NCBI GenBank assembly: GCA_021738565.1
Contig: JAIPBT010000009.1
Location: 45,978 to 109,977 of the forward strand
Length of the DNA: 64,000 nt
DNA from: Bacteroidales bacterium
GTDB lineage: Bacteria; Bacteroidota; Bacteroidia; Bacteroidales; GCA-2748055
Direction: 5' to 3'
Under the pieces are notes generated by a model. That model was not told where the DNA came from, searched no databases, and was given only the letters and a program-made list of their open reading frames with translations. Positions 1 to 9,314 of the stretch are shown piece by piece. Position numbers and translations under genes: made by a program. Numbering within the stretch: the stretch's first letter is position 1; each line of letters opens with the position of its first letter.

Positions 1-753
1 TATGTAAGTTACCTTGAAGGATGTACGGCGCCGCAACGTGATGAAAACCAGTTGCATGCTGCAATTGTTGAGATCGTGGCAATGGAAAATACCGAAGTAA
101 AATATTCCACCGTGCAGAACTGGTATCCCGGCGACAAGAACGGAAAGGGAGGAATCTATAATTTTGTAACAAAGCGCGGGATCTGTAAAGGTGATAATTC
201 AAAGATCTCATGGACACAGGTTGAAACAGGGTCGGCCATTACCTGGAAATACCCCAGTTGCATCCTGAAGGGTGATAATTCTGTGGGTGAATTCTATTCC
301 GTTGCCGTTACAAACAACCACCAGCAGGCCGATACCGGTACAAAAATGACCCACATCGGGAAAAACACAAAAAGTATTGTTGTTTCAAAAGGGATCAGTG
401 CGGGAAGAAGCGATAACTCATACAGGGGACTTGTAAAAATACTGAAGGGAGCCGGGAACGCACGGAATTTCTCCCAGTGCGACAGCCTGTTGCTGGGAGA
501 CAGATGCGGTGCGCATACTTTTCCCTACCTTGAAGTAGATAACGATACTGCCATCGTCGAACACGAGGCAACAACATCCAAGATCGGGGAAGACCAGATA
601 TTTTACTGCAACCAGAGAGGCATTGATACTGAAAATGCTATTGGATTGATCGTCAACGGGTATGCAAAGGAAGTCCTTAATAAATTACCCATGGAATTTG
701 CTGTTGAAGCACAAAAACTGCTCCAGATCACACTGGAAGGGAGCGTGGGGTAA
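1..753 (+). CDS. sufB: SufB, Fe-S cluster scaffold subunit (5' end outside window)
   Basis: This is the C-terminal 250 residues of SufB, the scaffold subunit of the SufBCD complex that builds Fe-S clusters in the cytoplasm. The frame is open from base 1, so the gene starts before the window. The fragment begins with [19 protein letters not shown] and carries the family motifs [20 protein letters not shown] (the conserved cysteine matching E. coli Cys405) and [15 protein letters not shown] (conserved His-Glu). It is followed after 92 bases by sufC, sufD, sufS and sufE in the same direction, the usual suf operon order. Identification is very secure; only the length of the missing N-terminus is unknown. 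Confidence 0.96.
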   Translation, partial: YVSYLEGCTAPQRDENQLHAAIVEIVAMENTEVKYSTVQNWYPGDKNGKGGIYNFVTKRGICKGDNSKISWTQVETGSAITWKYPSCILKGDNSVGEFYSVAVTNNHQQADTGTKMTHIGKNTKSIVVSKGISAGRSDNSYRGLVKILKGAGNARNFSQCDSLLLGDRCGAHTFPYLEVDNDTAIVEHEATTSKIGEDQIFYCNQRGIDTENAIGLIVNGYAKEVLNKLPMEFAVEAQKLLQITLEGSVG

Positions 754-845
754 TTCCATTGATCTCACTCCCGGTCCCGCTTCTATTTGGTAAGGGATCT
801 GGTTGGTTGAAAAATACAAATGACAAGCAATTTTAAATAGGAAAT

Positions 846-1604
846 ATGTTAACAATAAAGAACTTAAAAGTAAGTGTAGAGGGAAAGGAAATTCTGAAAG
901 GTATTGACCTTGAAGTAAAAGCGGGTGAGGTGCATGCCATTATGGGTCCCAATGGATCCGGGAAAAGCACGCTTGCTGCCGCACTTGCGGGAAATGAGAA
1001 TTTCGAGATCACCGAAGGCGAGGTTGAATACATGGGGCAGGACCTCCTGGAATTGTCCCCCGAGGACCGCGCCCGCGAAGGAATGTTCCTTGGCTTTCAA
1101 TACCCGGTGGAAATTCCCGGTGTGAGCATGGTTAACTTTCTCAGGACAGCTATCAATGAAAAAAGAAAATATAGAAATGAAGAACCGCTTTCAGCAGGTG
1201 ATTTTCTTAAATTGATGCGTGAGAAGAAGAACCTTGTTGATGTTGACTCAGACCTGACCAGCCGGTCCGTGAACGAAGGTTTTTCAGGAGGTGAAAAGAA
1301 AAAAAATGAAATATTTCAGATGGCACTGCTCGAACCTCGCCTCTCAATTCTGGATGAAACGGATTCGGGGCTCGATATTGATGCGCTGAGGATCGTCGCA
1401 AATGGCGTTAATAAGATGAAAAAACCAGGTAACGCAACCATTGTGATCACACATTACCAGCGCTTGCTTGAATACATTGTACCCGATTACGTGCACGTAC
1501 TTTACAAAGGGAGAATTGTAAAATCAGGGAACAGCCAACTTGCTGTGGAACTGGAAGAAAAGGGATATGACTGGATCAAGGAAAAGTCAGGTTCAGAAGC
1601 ATAA
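846..1604 (+). CDS. sufC: SufC, ATPase of the SufBCD complex
   Basis: SufC is the ABC-type ATPase that drives conformational change of the SufB-SufD scaffold. The 252 residues are the normal length. Walker A is GPNGSGKST (about residue 36), the signature is the Suf-specific FSGGEKKKNEI (about 146), Walker B is LSILDETDSGLDID (about 168) and the switch histidine is in IVITHYQRL. SufC proteins have no membrane partner, which agrees with the soluble neighbours. It lies 92 bases after sufB and 11 bases before sufD, so co-transcription is likely. Confidence 0.96.
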   Translation: MLTIKNLKVSVEGKEILKGIDLEVKAGEVHAIMGPNGSGKSTLAAALAGNENFEITEGEVEYMGQDLLELSPEDRAREGMFLGFQYPVEIPGVSMVNFLRTAINEKRKYRNEEPLSAGDFLKLMREKKNLVDVDSDLTSRSVNEGFSGGEKKKNEIFQMALLEPRLSILDETDSGLDIDALRIVANGVNKMKKPGNATIVITHYQRLLEYIVPDYVHVLYKGRIVKSGNSQLAVELEEKGYDWIKEKSGSEA

Positions 1605-1615
1605 AGGAGACATTC

Positions 1616-2989
1616 ATGAAGACTTTAACAGCAGCAACCGATACGGTAAATAAATACACAAGCTTGTTCGAGGAAAACCGGGACGAGATCTTCTTCGATT
1701 CCCCGGATTTCCTGACAAAAATGAGGAATGAGTCAATCCGGGAATTTCAACGGATGGGATTCCCGCACAAGAAAGCGGAAGACTACAAATACATACACCT
1801 GCAACCGTTTTTTAACGGAGGTCTGACCAACAGGTTCTCACCGAGAAAACTTGAATTTGACGTGAGTGAAATGTTCCGCTGTGATATTCCCGCACTGGAT
1901 ACCCATATTCTGCTTGTTTTAAATGGATTTTATTACACCGAAAATGGCCAGCGCCTGCATGAAACGGAAAACGGAATAATTTACGGCAGCCTGGATGAAG
2001 CAATTGTTAAACACCCGGCACTGGTGGAGAAGTACCTCGGCAAATACGCCGATTACAGGATAGATCCCTTTGTTGCATTGAATACTGCATATGCCAGGGA
2101 TGGCGTTTTCGTGTATGTACCTGAAGGTCAAAAGCCTGACAAACCACTGCAGATCATACACCTGCTGTTGTCAGACGACAATGAGATGGTTCAGCACAGG
2201 AACCTTTTTGTAACCGGGAAGAACAGTGAGCTGGATGTGATCATTTGCGACCACACCCTTTCCAGTCACCTGTTCCTGACCAATTCCATATCGGAAGCAG
2301 TTGTTGGGGAAAATGCCAGGTTTGACCTGGTCAGGATCCAGAACGAACACAACCAGTCGGTACAGATTACCAATTCATGGATGGAACAGGCTGCCGGATC
2401 AAATGCAAAGCACAGGAACATCACCCTGCACGGCGGACAGGTCAGGAATAACCTGAATGTGAAACTAAAGGGTGAAAATGCCAGTTGTGATGCTTACGGA
2501 TTGTTCCTTTCCGACAAGCACCAGCATGTTGACAATTTCACCATTATAGAACACCAGGTACCCAATTGTGTTTCAAACCAACATTTTAAGGGTGTACTTG
2601 ATGATTTTGCCTCAGGCGCCTTCACAGGAAAGATCCACGTCCACCCGGATGCACAGAAGACCGTAGCATACCAGTCAAACAACAACATATTGCTCACAAG
2701 GGATGCCCGGATACGTTCCAAACCGCAGCTTGAGATCTATGCCGATGATGTTAAATGCAGTCATGGTGCCACCGTGGGCCAGATCGATGAAAGTGCGATG
2801 TTCTATCTGCAAACCAGGGGAATCCCCAGGCAGGAAGCACGCCTGATGCTTATGTATGCCTTTGCCGATGATGTTATTTCGACCATCAATGAGGTTGCAT
2901 TGCGGGAGAGGATCGAACAACTGGTCAGCAAAAGACTCAGGGGTGAACTCTCCAGGTGCGATAACTGTGTAATAAGTTGCTATGATTAA
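1616..2989 (+). CDS. sufD: SufD, Fe-S cluster assembly scaffold subunit
   Basis: SufD pairs with SufB and SufC in the Fe-S cluster assembly scaffold. The protein is 457 residues, normal for the family, with the SufBD beta-helix core in its second half. The C-terminal block CSHGATVGQIDESAMFYLQTRG contains the histidine that corresponds to E. coli SufD His360, and it is followed by the family sequence IPRQEARLMLMYAFADDV. A GGAG ribosome-binding sequence lies just before the ATG at 1616. The last 8 bases overlap the start of sufS, so translation is probably coupled. Confidence 0.95.
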   Translation: MKTLTAATDTVNKYTSLFEENRDEIFFDSPDFLTKMRNESIREFQRMGFPHKKAEDYKYIHLQPFFNGGLTNRFSPRKLEFDVSEMFRCDIPALDTHILLVLNGFYYTENGQRLHETENGIIYGSLDEAIVKHPALVEKYLGKYADYRIDPFVALNTAYARDGVFVYVPEGQKPDKPLQIIHLLLSDDNEMVQHRNLFVTGKNSELDVIICDHTLSSHLFLTNSISEAVVGENARFDLVRIQNEHNQSVQITNSWMEQAAGSNAKHRNITLHGGQVRNNLNVKLKGENASCDAYGLFLSDKHQHVDNFTIIEHQVPNCVSNQHFKGVLDDFASGAFTGKIHVHPDAQKTVAYQSNNNILLTRDARIRSKPQLEIYADDVKCSHGATVGQIDESAMFYLQTRGIPRQEARLMLMYAFADDVISTINEVALRERIEQLVSKRLRGELSRCDNCVISCYD

Positions 2990-4223
2990 AACCGGAGTTT
3001 TGAATTTTGATGTAAAAAAAATACGCGATGATTTTCCCATTCTCAGGGAAAAAGTCTACGGCAAACCTTTGGTATACCTTGACAACGGGGCCACAACCCA
3101 AAAGCCAAAAATTGTCATTGAAAAGCTTGAGGAAATTTACGGTAAAAAGAACAGTTCCATCCACAGGGGCATTCATTTTCTCAGCGAGCAGATGACCGAA
3201 GCATATGAAGAGGCAAGGGATACTGTAAGAAAATTCATCAATGCAGAATCTACCACGGAGATCGTATTTACCCACGGCACAACCAGTGCGATAAATGCCG
3301 TCACCTTCTCTTTCGGGGAAAAATACATCCGGGAAAACGACGAGATCCTGATCTCGGAAATGGAGCACCACTCCAACATCGTGCCCTGGCAAATGCTCTG
3401 CGAAAGGAAAAATGCAACACTGAAGGTCATTCCTTTTAATGATAACGGGGAGCTGGACATGGATGCGTACAGAAAATTGCTTTCGGAAAAGACAAAGATC
3501 GTCTCTGTTACCTATGCTTCTAATTCACTTGGTACTCTTAATCCCGTGAAAGAGATCATCCGGATCGCCCACGAAAGGAGTGTTCCGGTCCTTATAGACG
3601 GGGCCCAGATCGTCCAGCACGGTGAAGTAGATGTGAAGGATATCAATTGCGATTTCTTCGTTTTTTCCGGACACAAGATTTTCGGGCCCACAGGCATCGG
3701 AGTTCTTTACGGGAAAGAGGAAGTACTTGAAGAACTTCCCCCTTACCAGGGAGGTGGTGACATGGTCGACTGTGTTACCTTTGACAAGACAACCTATAAT
3801 GAACTGCCCTATAAATTTGAGGCAGGAACCACACATTATACCGGTGCCATAGGACTTGCAACCGCATTGGATTATGTTGGGTCAGTTGGAATTGAAAACA
3901 TCATCGCATACGAAAAAGAGTTGCTTGATTACACTGCATCCAAACTAAGGGCCATTGACGGACTAACCTTATACGGCAATGCTGAGAACAAGATCTGCGT
4001 GTTCTCATTCCTCATGGATAACATACATCCTTATGATGCCGGGATGATTCTCGATAAACTGGGGATAGCCGTGCGCACAGGCACACACTGTACACAACCT
4101 GTTATGGATCATTACGATATTTCAGGAACGATCCGCGCTTCCATGGTCTTTTACAATACCTTTGAAGAAGCGGACATGCTGGTTCACGGACTGGAGCGCA
4201 TCAAGAAAATGTTTGAAAAATAA
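2982..4223 (+). CDS. sufS: SufS, group II cysteine desulfurase
   Basis: SufS is the pyridoxal-phosphate enzyme that takes sulfur from L-cysteine as a persulfide and passes it to SufE and the SufBCD scaffold. It has 413 residues, as expected. The N-terminal YLDNGATTQKP motif, the PLP lysine in SGHKIFGPTG (about residue 230) and the catalytic cysteine in RTGTHCTQP (about 370) are all present, and the spacing marks the SufS/CsdA group rather than IscS/NifS. The start overlaps sufD by 8 bases; sufE follows after 19 bases. Confidence 0.95.
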   Translation: MIKTGVLNFDVKKIRDDFPILREKVYGKPLVYLDNGATTQKPKIVIEKLEEIYGKKNSSIHRGIHFLSEQMTEAYEEARDTVRKFINAESTTEIVFTHGTTSAINAVTFSFGEKYIRENDEILISEMEHHSNIVPWQMLCERKNATLKVIPFNDNGELDMDAYRKLLSEKTKIVSVTYASNSLGTLNPVKEIIRIAHERSVPVLIDGAQIVQHGEVDVKDINCDFFVFSGHKIFGPTGIGVLYGKEEVLEELPPYQGGGDMVDCVTFDKTTYNELPYKFEAGTTHYTGAIGLATALDYVGSVGIENIIAYEKELLDYTASKLRAIDGLTLYGNAENKICVFSFLMDNIHPYDAGMILDKLGIAVRTGTHCTQPVMDHYDISGTIRASMVFYNTFEEADMLVHGLERIKKMFEK

Positions 4224-4242
4224 ACCGATCAATAAACTGCAT

Positions 4243-4668
4243 ATGTCAGTAAAAAAAGTACAGGAAACAATCATAGAGGAATTTTCAATGTTCGAGGACT
4301 GGCTCGACAAATATGATTACCTGATCGAGCTGGGTAACAATCTTCCGGAAATCGAGGCAGCATACAAAACAGATGAATACCTGATCAACGGCTGCCAGTC
4401 GAAGGTATGGCTGAATGCCGAATACAGGGATGGCAGGATATATTACCAGGCCGACAGTGATGCGATCATTGTCAGGGGCATCGTTGCTTTGCTCATCAAA
4501 GTGCTGGACGGACAGCCCGCACAGGACATTATCGATTCAGATCTTTTTTTTATTGATGAAATAGGACTCAAACAAAACCTCTCCCCAACGCGTTCTAACG
4601 GATTGGTGGCCATGGTTAAAAAAATGAAACTCTTTGCCCTGGCGTATCAGGCCAGCAGGGGTCAATAG
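4243..4668 (+). CDS. sufE: SufE, sulfur acceptor protein
   Basis: SufE accepts persulfide sulfur from SufS and stimulates the desulfurase. The start was set at the ATG at 4243 because it gives a 141-residue protein of normal SufE length beginning MSVKKVQETIIEEF; upstream in-frame starts would run into sufS. The acceptor cysteine is Cys51 in YLINGCQSKVW, followed by the usual Asp-rich and GLVAMV blocks. The coding sequence ends directly against a repeat-rich stretch (GGGGACTGG units), and its last residues SRGQ may be affected by that repeat. Confidence 0.94.
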   Translation: MSVKKVQETIIEEFSMFEDWLDKYDYLIELGNNLPEIEAAYKTDEYLINGCQSKVWLNAEYRDGRIYYQADSDAIIVRGIVALLIKVLDGQPAQDIIDSDLFFIDEIGLKQNLSPTRSNGLVAMVKKMKLFALAYQASRGQ

Positions 4669-4844
4669 CCAGGAGCCGGGACTTGGGGACTGGGGAGACT
4701 GGGGGACTGGGGGACGGGGAGACAGAGCGAATGTCGAACCGATTCGCCGCGGCGAAGAGCTCATGATCCCGACAATCAGTCGGGAGAATAATGTCGAAGT
4801 GATTACGAATCAGGCCATTGGCCATTGGCCAAAAACAATTAACT
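4669..4844. repeat. Intergenic repeat cluster with palindromic REP-like element
   Basis: The gap between sufE and the DUF59 gene holds no gene. It starts with GGGGACTGG-type tandem repeats. A REP-like element follows at 4735-4790: it has the perfect 14-base palindrome TTCGCCGCGGCGAA (4743-4756) and a second hairpin TCCCGAC-aatca-GTCGGGA (4767-4785). The same element, inverted and with a different second hairpin, occurs at 48744-48800. GGCCATTGGCCATTGGCC (4814-4830) is a further self-complementary run. Function is unknown. Confidence 0.7.
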
Positions 4845-5168
4845 ATGAACAAAGAAACCGATAAGACCAATATTGAAGCGAATATTGTAAAAGCACTTAA
4901 GAACGTATATGACCCGGAGATACCGGTAAATGTATATGACCTGGGGCTGATCTATGAAATTGATCTTAAGGACAAACACGAGGTTGACATCACCATGACC
5001 CTCACGGCTCCCAATTGTCCCATGGCCGATATTGTGCTCAACGATGTTGAAACCTATGTGAAAGATGTTAAGGGCATTGAAAAAGTTAACGTCATCCTCA
5101 CCTTTGATCCACCCTGGGACAAAGACATGCTGAGTGATGAAGCCAGGCTGGAACTTGGGATGATGTAG
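4845..5168 (+). CDS. DUF59/MIP18-family Fe-S assembly factor (SufT-like)
   Basis: This 107-residue protein is a DUF59 (MIP18/PaaD-like) protein. In suf operons such proteins (SufT) help Fe-S cluster maturation. It shows the family pattern VYDPEIPVNVYDLGLIYEI, TMTLTAPNCPMADIV with the conserved cysteine, and VILTFDPPWDKDMLSDEARLELGM. The ATG at 4845 is preferred over an upstream TTG at 4818, because the extra residues would be translated from the repeat sequence before it. It lies 176 bases after sufE in the same direction and is probably the last suf-related gene. Family is secure; the SufT role is inferred from position. Confidence 0.9.
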   Translation: MNKETDKTNIEANIVKALKNVYDPEIPVNVYDLGLIYEIDLKDKHEVDITMTLTAPNCPMADIVLNDVETYVKDVKGIEKVNVILTFDPPWDKDMLSDEARLELGMM

Positions 5169-5233
5169 AGCCAGGAGCCGGGACTGGGGGACTGGGGCCA
5201 TTTTTCTAACTTAGATGCAAACAAAAACACCCT

Positions 5234-6163
5234 ATGCCGACAACTTCCGAAAAATCAATTGCCATCCGGAACGAAGCCCTGCGACTTGGTTTTTCAGCCT
5301 GCGGATTTGCGAAAGCAGAATTTCTTCCGGAAGATACAGAACGGCTGAAGCAGTGGCTGGAAAAGGGCTACAACGGCTCCATGCAGTATATGGAAAATCA
5401 TTTTGAAAAGAGAACAGATCCCTTAAAACTTGTCGAAGGTGCCCGGTCGGTGATCTCATTGCTGCTCAATTATTACACCGTAGAAAAACAGGAAGATCCG
5501 GATGCTCCCGTCATTTCTAAATATGCCTATGGTACAGACTATCACTTTGTAATGAAAGACAAAATGAAAAGCCTTTTCGGTTTCATCGGGGAACATTTCG
5601 GACCTCTGCAGGGAAGGGTTTTTGTGGATTCAGCACCGGTGCTTGACAGGGCATGGGCATACAGGGCCGGACTGGGATGGATCGGTAAGAACTCAAACCT
5701 GATCAACCGGGAACTGGGTTCATTTGTATTCATTGGTGAGATCATCAGCAACCTTGAACTTGATTACAATAAGATCCCGGAGAGTGATTTCTGCGGAGCC
5801 TGCTCCATTTGTATCGACTCCTGTCCCACAGATGCGATTGTCGGAAACCGCACCATTGACTCCAACCGCTGTATATCATACCAGACCATAGAAAACAGGA
5901 AAGAAATACCGGAACATTTCCGGGATCAATTTCAAAACAGGGTATTCGGATGCGATATCTGCCAGGATGTTTGTCCATGGAACAAAAAAGCACAATTGCA
6001 TAATGTAAGGGAATTACTGCCAAATCCGGATCTTCTTAAAATGAACCGGCAGGAATGGAAAGACCTTGACAATGAAAGGTTCATAAGCCTTTTTAAAAAT
6101 TCCGCTGTAAAAAGAGCTGGCTATAAGGGGTTAAAGAGAAATATTGATTTCCTCGAAAGCTGA
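5234..6163 (+). CDS. queG: Epoxyqueuosine reductase QueG
   Basis: QueG is the cobalamin- and Fe-S-dependent enzyme that reduces epoxyqueuosine to queuosine in tRNA. The 309 residues hold an N-terminal DUF1730 part (ARLGFSACGFAKAEFL-like region, DSAPVLDRAWAYRAGLGWIGKNSNLI) and two ferredoxin-like [4Fe-4S] motifs, CGACSICIDSCP (about residue 187) and CDICQDVCPWN (about 240). Length is normal. The gene follows the suf genes after a short repeat-containing gap of 65 bases. It needs two [4Fe-4S] clusters, so the position is sensible, but co-regulation is not shown by the sequence. Confidence 0.94.
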   Translation: MPTTSEKSIAIRNEALRLGFSACGFAKAEFLPEDTERLKQWLEKGYNGSMQYMENHFEKRTDPLKLVEGARSVISLLLNYYTVEKQEDPDAPVISKYAYGTDYHFVMKDKMKSLFGFIGEHFGPLQGRVFVDSAPVLDRAWAYRAGLGWIGKNSNLINRELGSFVFIGEIISNLELDYNKIPESDFCGACSICIDSCPTDAIVGNRTIDSNRCISYQTIENRKEIPEHFRDQFQNRVFGCDICQDVCPWNKKAQLHNVRELLPNPDLLKMNRQEWKDLDNERFISLFKNSAVKRAGYKGLKRNIDFLES

Positions 6164-6216
6164 CCTGTAACAAAACCAACCTTTCTTCGTCTTTACATAA
6201 ACAAAACTACAAGATC

Positions 6217-6723
6217 ATGAAACGTTTGGTTATTATATTGGTTGTTTTAAGTTTCTCACTGCCGGATATTTCCGCCCAGTTTTCAGGAACGCAGCAATTG
6301 TACGACAAATACAAAGGGGAAGAAGGCGTAATGTCTTTATGGATACCAGGACTCGCGATACGCCTGGCATCATCCATTGCCGATCTCGAAGATGAGGAAG
6401 CAGACTTTCTTCGAACCATCAGGTCTTTAAGAATTCTTACCATAGAAGAAAAATCATTGTTCCCGGATGCAAATTTCACAAGGGAAGCTTCAATCGAAGC
6501 AGGATGGAACGGTTATAAAATGATGATGGAGGTGCATGACAGCGGGGAGGATGTTTGCTTACTTGGTCGCACCAGGAATGGAAAACTGAAAGATCTGCTC
6601 ATACTTGTAGGAGGAGAAGACAATGTCCTTGTTCATATAAAAGGCAGGATGAATGCAGACATGATCGGATCACTGGCGAACATCGCGGGGGTTGAAGAAC
6701 ACCTGGCGTTTAACCAGGAATAA
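6217..6723 (+). CDS. DUF4252-family secreted protein
   Basis: The 168-residue protein has a signal peptide (MKRLVIILVVLSFSLPDISAQF, cut after the last Ala or Gln) and then a DUF4252-like domain typical of Bacteroidota. The domain contains GVMSLWIPGLAIRLASSIA, a middle helix DEEADFLRTIRSLRILTIEE and a C-terminal strand part DLLILVGGEDNVLVHIKGRM followed by a small helical end. There is no lipobox cysteine, so it is probably periplasmic. The molecular function of this family is not known. It stands alone between queG and a PAP2 phosphatase gene. Confidence 0.8.
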   Translation: MKRLVIILVVLSFSLPDISAQFSGTQQLYDKYKGEEGVMSLWIPGLAIRLASSIADLEDEEADFLRTIRSLRILTIEEKSLFPDANFTREASIEAGWNGYKMMMEVHDSGEDVCLLGRTRNGKLKDLLILVGGEDNVLVHIKGRMNADMIGSLANIAGVEEHLAFNQE

Positions 6724-6832
6724 TATCCCGGGGCAGATAACCCAGGATCTGCAATGCACGTTTTTTCGACAGAGAATTCATTTTTTACAGGAATAACTCT
6801 ATTTTCATCCCGAAATTGACCATCTTTCGGAA

Positions 6833-7666
6833 ATGCGATTCATTGCTTTCATCACAGGCCTGGTATTAATCACAAGCGGTGTACATTCACAATCACCTTA
6901 CAGCATATCCACGGGAAGGGAAAGCATCATTGCAGCCGGTTCCGTTGCCCTCTATGCCACACATATTCTGCTGCAGGATAACCTCGAACCATTTACCATC
7001 AACACACTTAATTCATTGGACCCAAAGGATGTCAATGCCCTGGACCGACGTGTAATTGGGCTTTATTCATTAAGTGCAGACAAAAGAAGTGACCTGGGCA
7101 AATTAGCTCCTGTCATCCTTTCCGGCGCTGCTGTAATCGCGCTGCCCGGGGTACATTCTGAAAATGGATCATTCATTGAAGAATTAAGTGTACTTGCCAT
7201 TATCTGGACCGAAGCAAACCTGCTGAATGCTTCAGCCACCAGTTTCCTGAAAACGGTAACTGCCAGGACAAGACCCATTGCATATAATACAGCCCTTTCA
7301 ACAGAAACCAGGCTAAATCCGGACCTGGATATCCGGGAATCATTTGTTTCCGGGCATACCTCACTTTCAGCTGTTAACAGTTTCTTCACGGCCAAAGTGT
7401 TTGCCGATTATTTTCCGGGAAGCCGATGGAAACCACTGGTCTGGGGACTGGCAGCAATCATCCCGGCATGGACGGGTTTCGAAAGAATCCGTGCCGGTCT
7501 GCATTTCCCGACCGATGTTATCGGTGGATATGCCCTGGGAGCGATGTGTGGCTATTTCATTCCCAGTATTCATAAGAAACCGGAAGATGAAAAACTACTG
7601 AACTACAGGATCAGTCCTGTGAGCAGTTTCCACCACACGGGATTGAAATTTTCAATGCGTTTCTGA
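6833..7666 (+). CDS. PAP2-family phosphatase
   Basis: This is a 277-residue type-2 phosphatidic-acid-phosphatase protein. The three catalytic blocks are visible: KTVTARTRP (about residue 140), SGHTS (about 173) and RAGLHFPTD (about 222), which form the phosphate-binding and histidine-nucleophile site. A signal peptide ending THVHSQ-like (GVHSQS) precedes it, and hydrophobic segments flank the motifs. Related enzymes dephosphorylate undecaprenyl diphosphate or other lipid phosphates at the outer face of the inner membrane; the substrate here cannot be read from sequence. The last residues KFSMRF are an amphipathic strand ending in Phe, which resembles an outer-membrane C-terminus, so outer-membrane location is possible. 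Confidence 0.9.
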   Translation: MRFIAFITGLVLITSGVHSQSPYSISTGRESIIAAGSVALYATHILLQDNLEPFTINTLNSLDPKDVNALDRRVIGLYSLSADKRSDLGKLAPVILSGAAVIALPGVHSENGSFIEELSVLAIIWTEANLLNASATSFLKTVTARTRPIAYNTALSTETRLNPDLDIRESFVSGHTSLSAVNSFFTAKVFADYFPGSRWKPLVWGLAAIIPAWTGFERIRAGLHFPTDVIGGYALGAMCGYFIPSIHKKPEDEKLLNYRISPVSSFHHTGLKFSMRF

Positions 7667-7695
7667 TCCGGGATACCGGCTTCCTTTTCTGGAAA

Positions 7696-8103
7696 TCATC
7701 GATCAGCAATAACGGTAATCATTATCTTTCTTACACTGCGGGGTCCGTCGAACTCGCACAAGAATATATTCTGCCAGGTGGACAATCCCATTTTTCCACC
7801 GACGACCGGAATGGTTTCCTGCGGACCGACAATACCCGCTTTCAGGTGGGAATCGCCGTTGTTGTCCTGCCTGTCGTGCTCCCATATACCTGCCGGAATG
7901 AGTTTTCTCAACAGATTGACCACATCATTCTGGACCGACTGGTCCCAGTTTTCCTGGATCATGATCCCGGCAGTCGCTCCCTGTACATATACATTCACCA
8001 GTCCGTTTGACACACCACTTTCCTCCACGATCTTTTCAACCTCAAGTGTAATATCGTAAAGTCCCTCATGCTCCTGTGTCGGTTTTTGAATAATCTTTTG
8101 CAT
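7696..8103 (-). CDS. YjbQ/UPF0047 family protein
   Basis: The 135-residue protein matches the YjbQ (UPF0047, secondary thiamine-phosphate synthase enzyme) family from end to end. Diagnostic sequences are GLVNVYVQGATAGIMIQEN, WEHDRQDNNGDSHLKAGIVG with the conserved His pair, and GLSTWQNIFLCEFDGPR. YjbQ proteins can rescue thiamine-phosphate synthase loss when overproduced, but their true role is uncertain. It is read from the minus strand, convergent with the PAP2 gene and divergent from the GSCFA gene. A TATCTTTG box (minus strand, 8129-8136) matches the Bacteroidota -7 element upstream of it. Confidence 0.9.
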   Translation of the reverse strand: MQKIIQKPTQEHEGLYDITLEVEKIVEESGVSNGLVNVYVQGATAGIMIQENWDQSVQNDVVNLLRKLIPAGIWEHDRQDNNGDSHLKAGIVGPQETIPVVGGKMGLSTWQNIFLCEFDGPRSVRKIMITVIADR

Positions 8104-8216
8104 TTTCCTATCTTAGTGAAGTATCATTCAAAGATATGGTTTTTAATAGTTATGTATAACCTGCTTCATTCTCAAAACCTGACTAGAGGGTCAGCATAAT
8201 GAATATACCAGCATAA

Positions 8217-9182
8217 ATGAAATTCCGTACTGAAATTGATATACCGGAACAAGGTTTCCGGATCGGGTACCATCAGCACATCATGATGATGGGATCCTGC
8301 TTCACTGACAATATCGGAGAACTGCTCAGGAAATATCTTTTTCATATCAACGTGAATCCTTTTGGTGTCACTTACAATCCAGCAAGCATAGCCAGGGGAC
8401 TTGAAATCCTGTTAAAAAAGGACCGTTATGAAGCGGAGGAATTGCGAATTTTCAATGAACTGTATTTCTCCTTTGATCACTATACCAAGTTCTCCGGAAC
8501 AGACAGGGACCGGGTACTGAATACGATCAACGATTCATTGCTTGCTGCCGGGGCGGATCTTAAGAAGACCGGCCCCCTGATCCTGACCCTGGGATCTGCA
8601 TATGTATATATATTCAAAGAGACGCGTGAAGTGGTGAACAATTGCCACAAGCTGCCCGCCGACCGGTTTGATCGTGAACTTCTTTCGGTTGAAGGGATTG
8701 CAAACAGGCTTGGCAACGTGATTGATCAGTTGAAACTAATGAATGACCAAATGAAGGTCATTCTTACCGTGAGTCCCGTCAGACACATCAGGGACAGTCT
8801 TATTGAGAACCAGCGCAGCAAGTCAATATTGCTGCTGGCAGCAAAGGAACTGGTCAACAGCTACCCCGGTACATGCAGCTATTTTCCCGCCTATGAGATC
8901 ATGATGGACGATCTTCGGGATTACCGCTATTACGCATCCGACCTGCTGCATCCAAATGATCAGGCCATTCAATACATATGGGAACACTTTAAAAACACGT
9001 ACCTTGATCCTGAATCACTGAAGATCATGGATCAGCTAAATCCCCTGCTCAGGTCCGTCTCTCACCGTCCCCTTCATCCCGGTACCCCTTCCCATCGCAA
9101 GTTCATTTCCGCCATGGAAGAAAAGAAAGAGAAACTAAGAAACTATTTTTCGTTTCTTAACTGGTCCGAATTAAACGATTAA
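8217..9182 (+). CDS. GSCFA-family protein
   Basis: The protein has 321 residues and belongs to the GSCFA family, named after the motif that is seen here as MMGSCFTDNIGELLRKYLF near the N-terminus. Downstream blocks NPFGVTYNP, ILTLGSAYVY, VILTVSPVRHIRDS and ASDLLHPNDQAIQYIWEHF resemble SGNH-type hydrolases, with GSCF as the nucleophile block and DLLHPN as the His block. An esterase-like activity is therefore plausible, though the substrate is not known. No signal peptide is seen, so it is probably cytoplasmic. It is a single gene 132 bases before the TonB receptor. Confidence 0.88.
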   Translation: MKFRTEIDIPEQGFRIGYHQHIMMMGSCFTDNIGELLRKYLFHINVNPFGVTYNPASIARGLEILLKKDRYEAEELRIFNELYFSFDHYTKFSGTDRDRVLNTINDSLLAAGADLKKTGPLILTLGSAYVYIFKETREVVNNCHKLPADRFDRELLSVEGIANRLGNVIDQLKLMNDQMKVILTVSPVRHIRDSLIENQRSKSILLLAAKELVNSYPGTCSYFPAYEIMMDDLRDYRYYASDLLHPNDQAIQYIWEHFKNTYLDPESLKIMDQLNPLLRSVSHRPLHPGTPSHRKFISAMEEKKEKLRNYFSFLNWSELND

Positions 9183-9314
9183 CTATTTTTTAGTACCTTT
9201 CATAAGTTTTTTGTCTAACTTTTTATTCAAATAAATAAACATTTTTTGAACAAAAAAAACTGTTGTTTGTTAAAATTCCATTCGAATCACAGACATACCA
9301 AGAAGACCTTTATA

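Noticed and set aside
4162..4242. Longer N-terminus for sufE starting inside sufS
   Set aside because: The added 27 residues overlap sufS in another frame and have no similarity to SufE; the ATG at 4243 gives the family's length and places the cysteine at residue 51.
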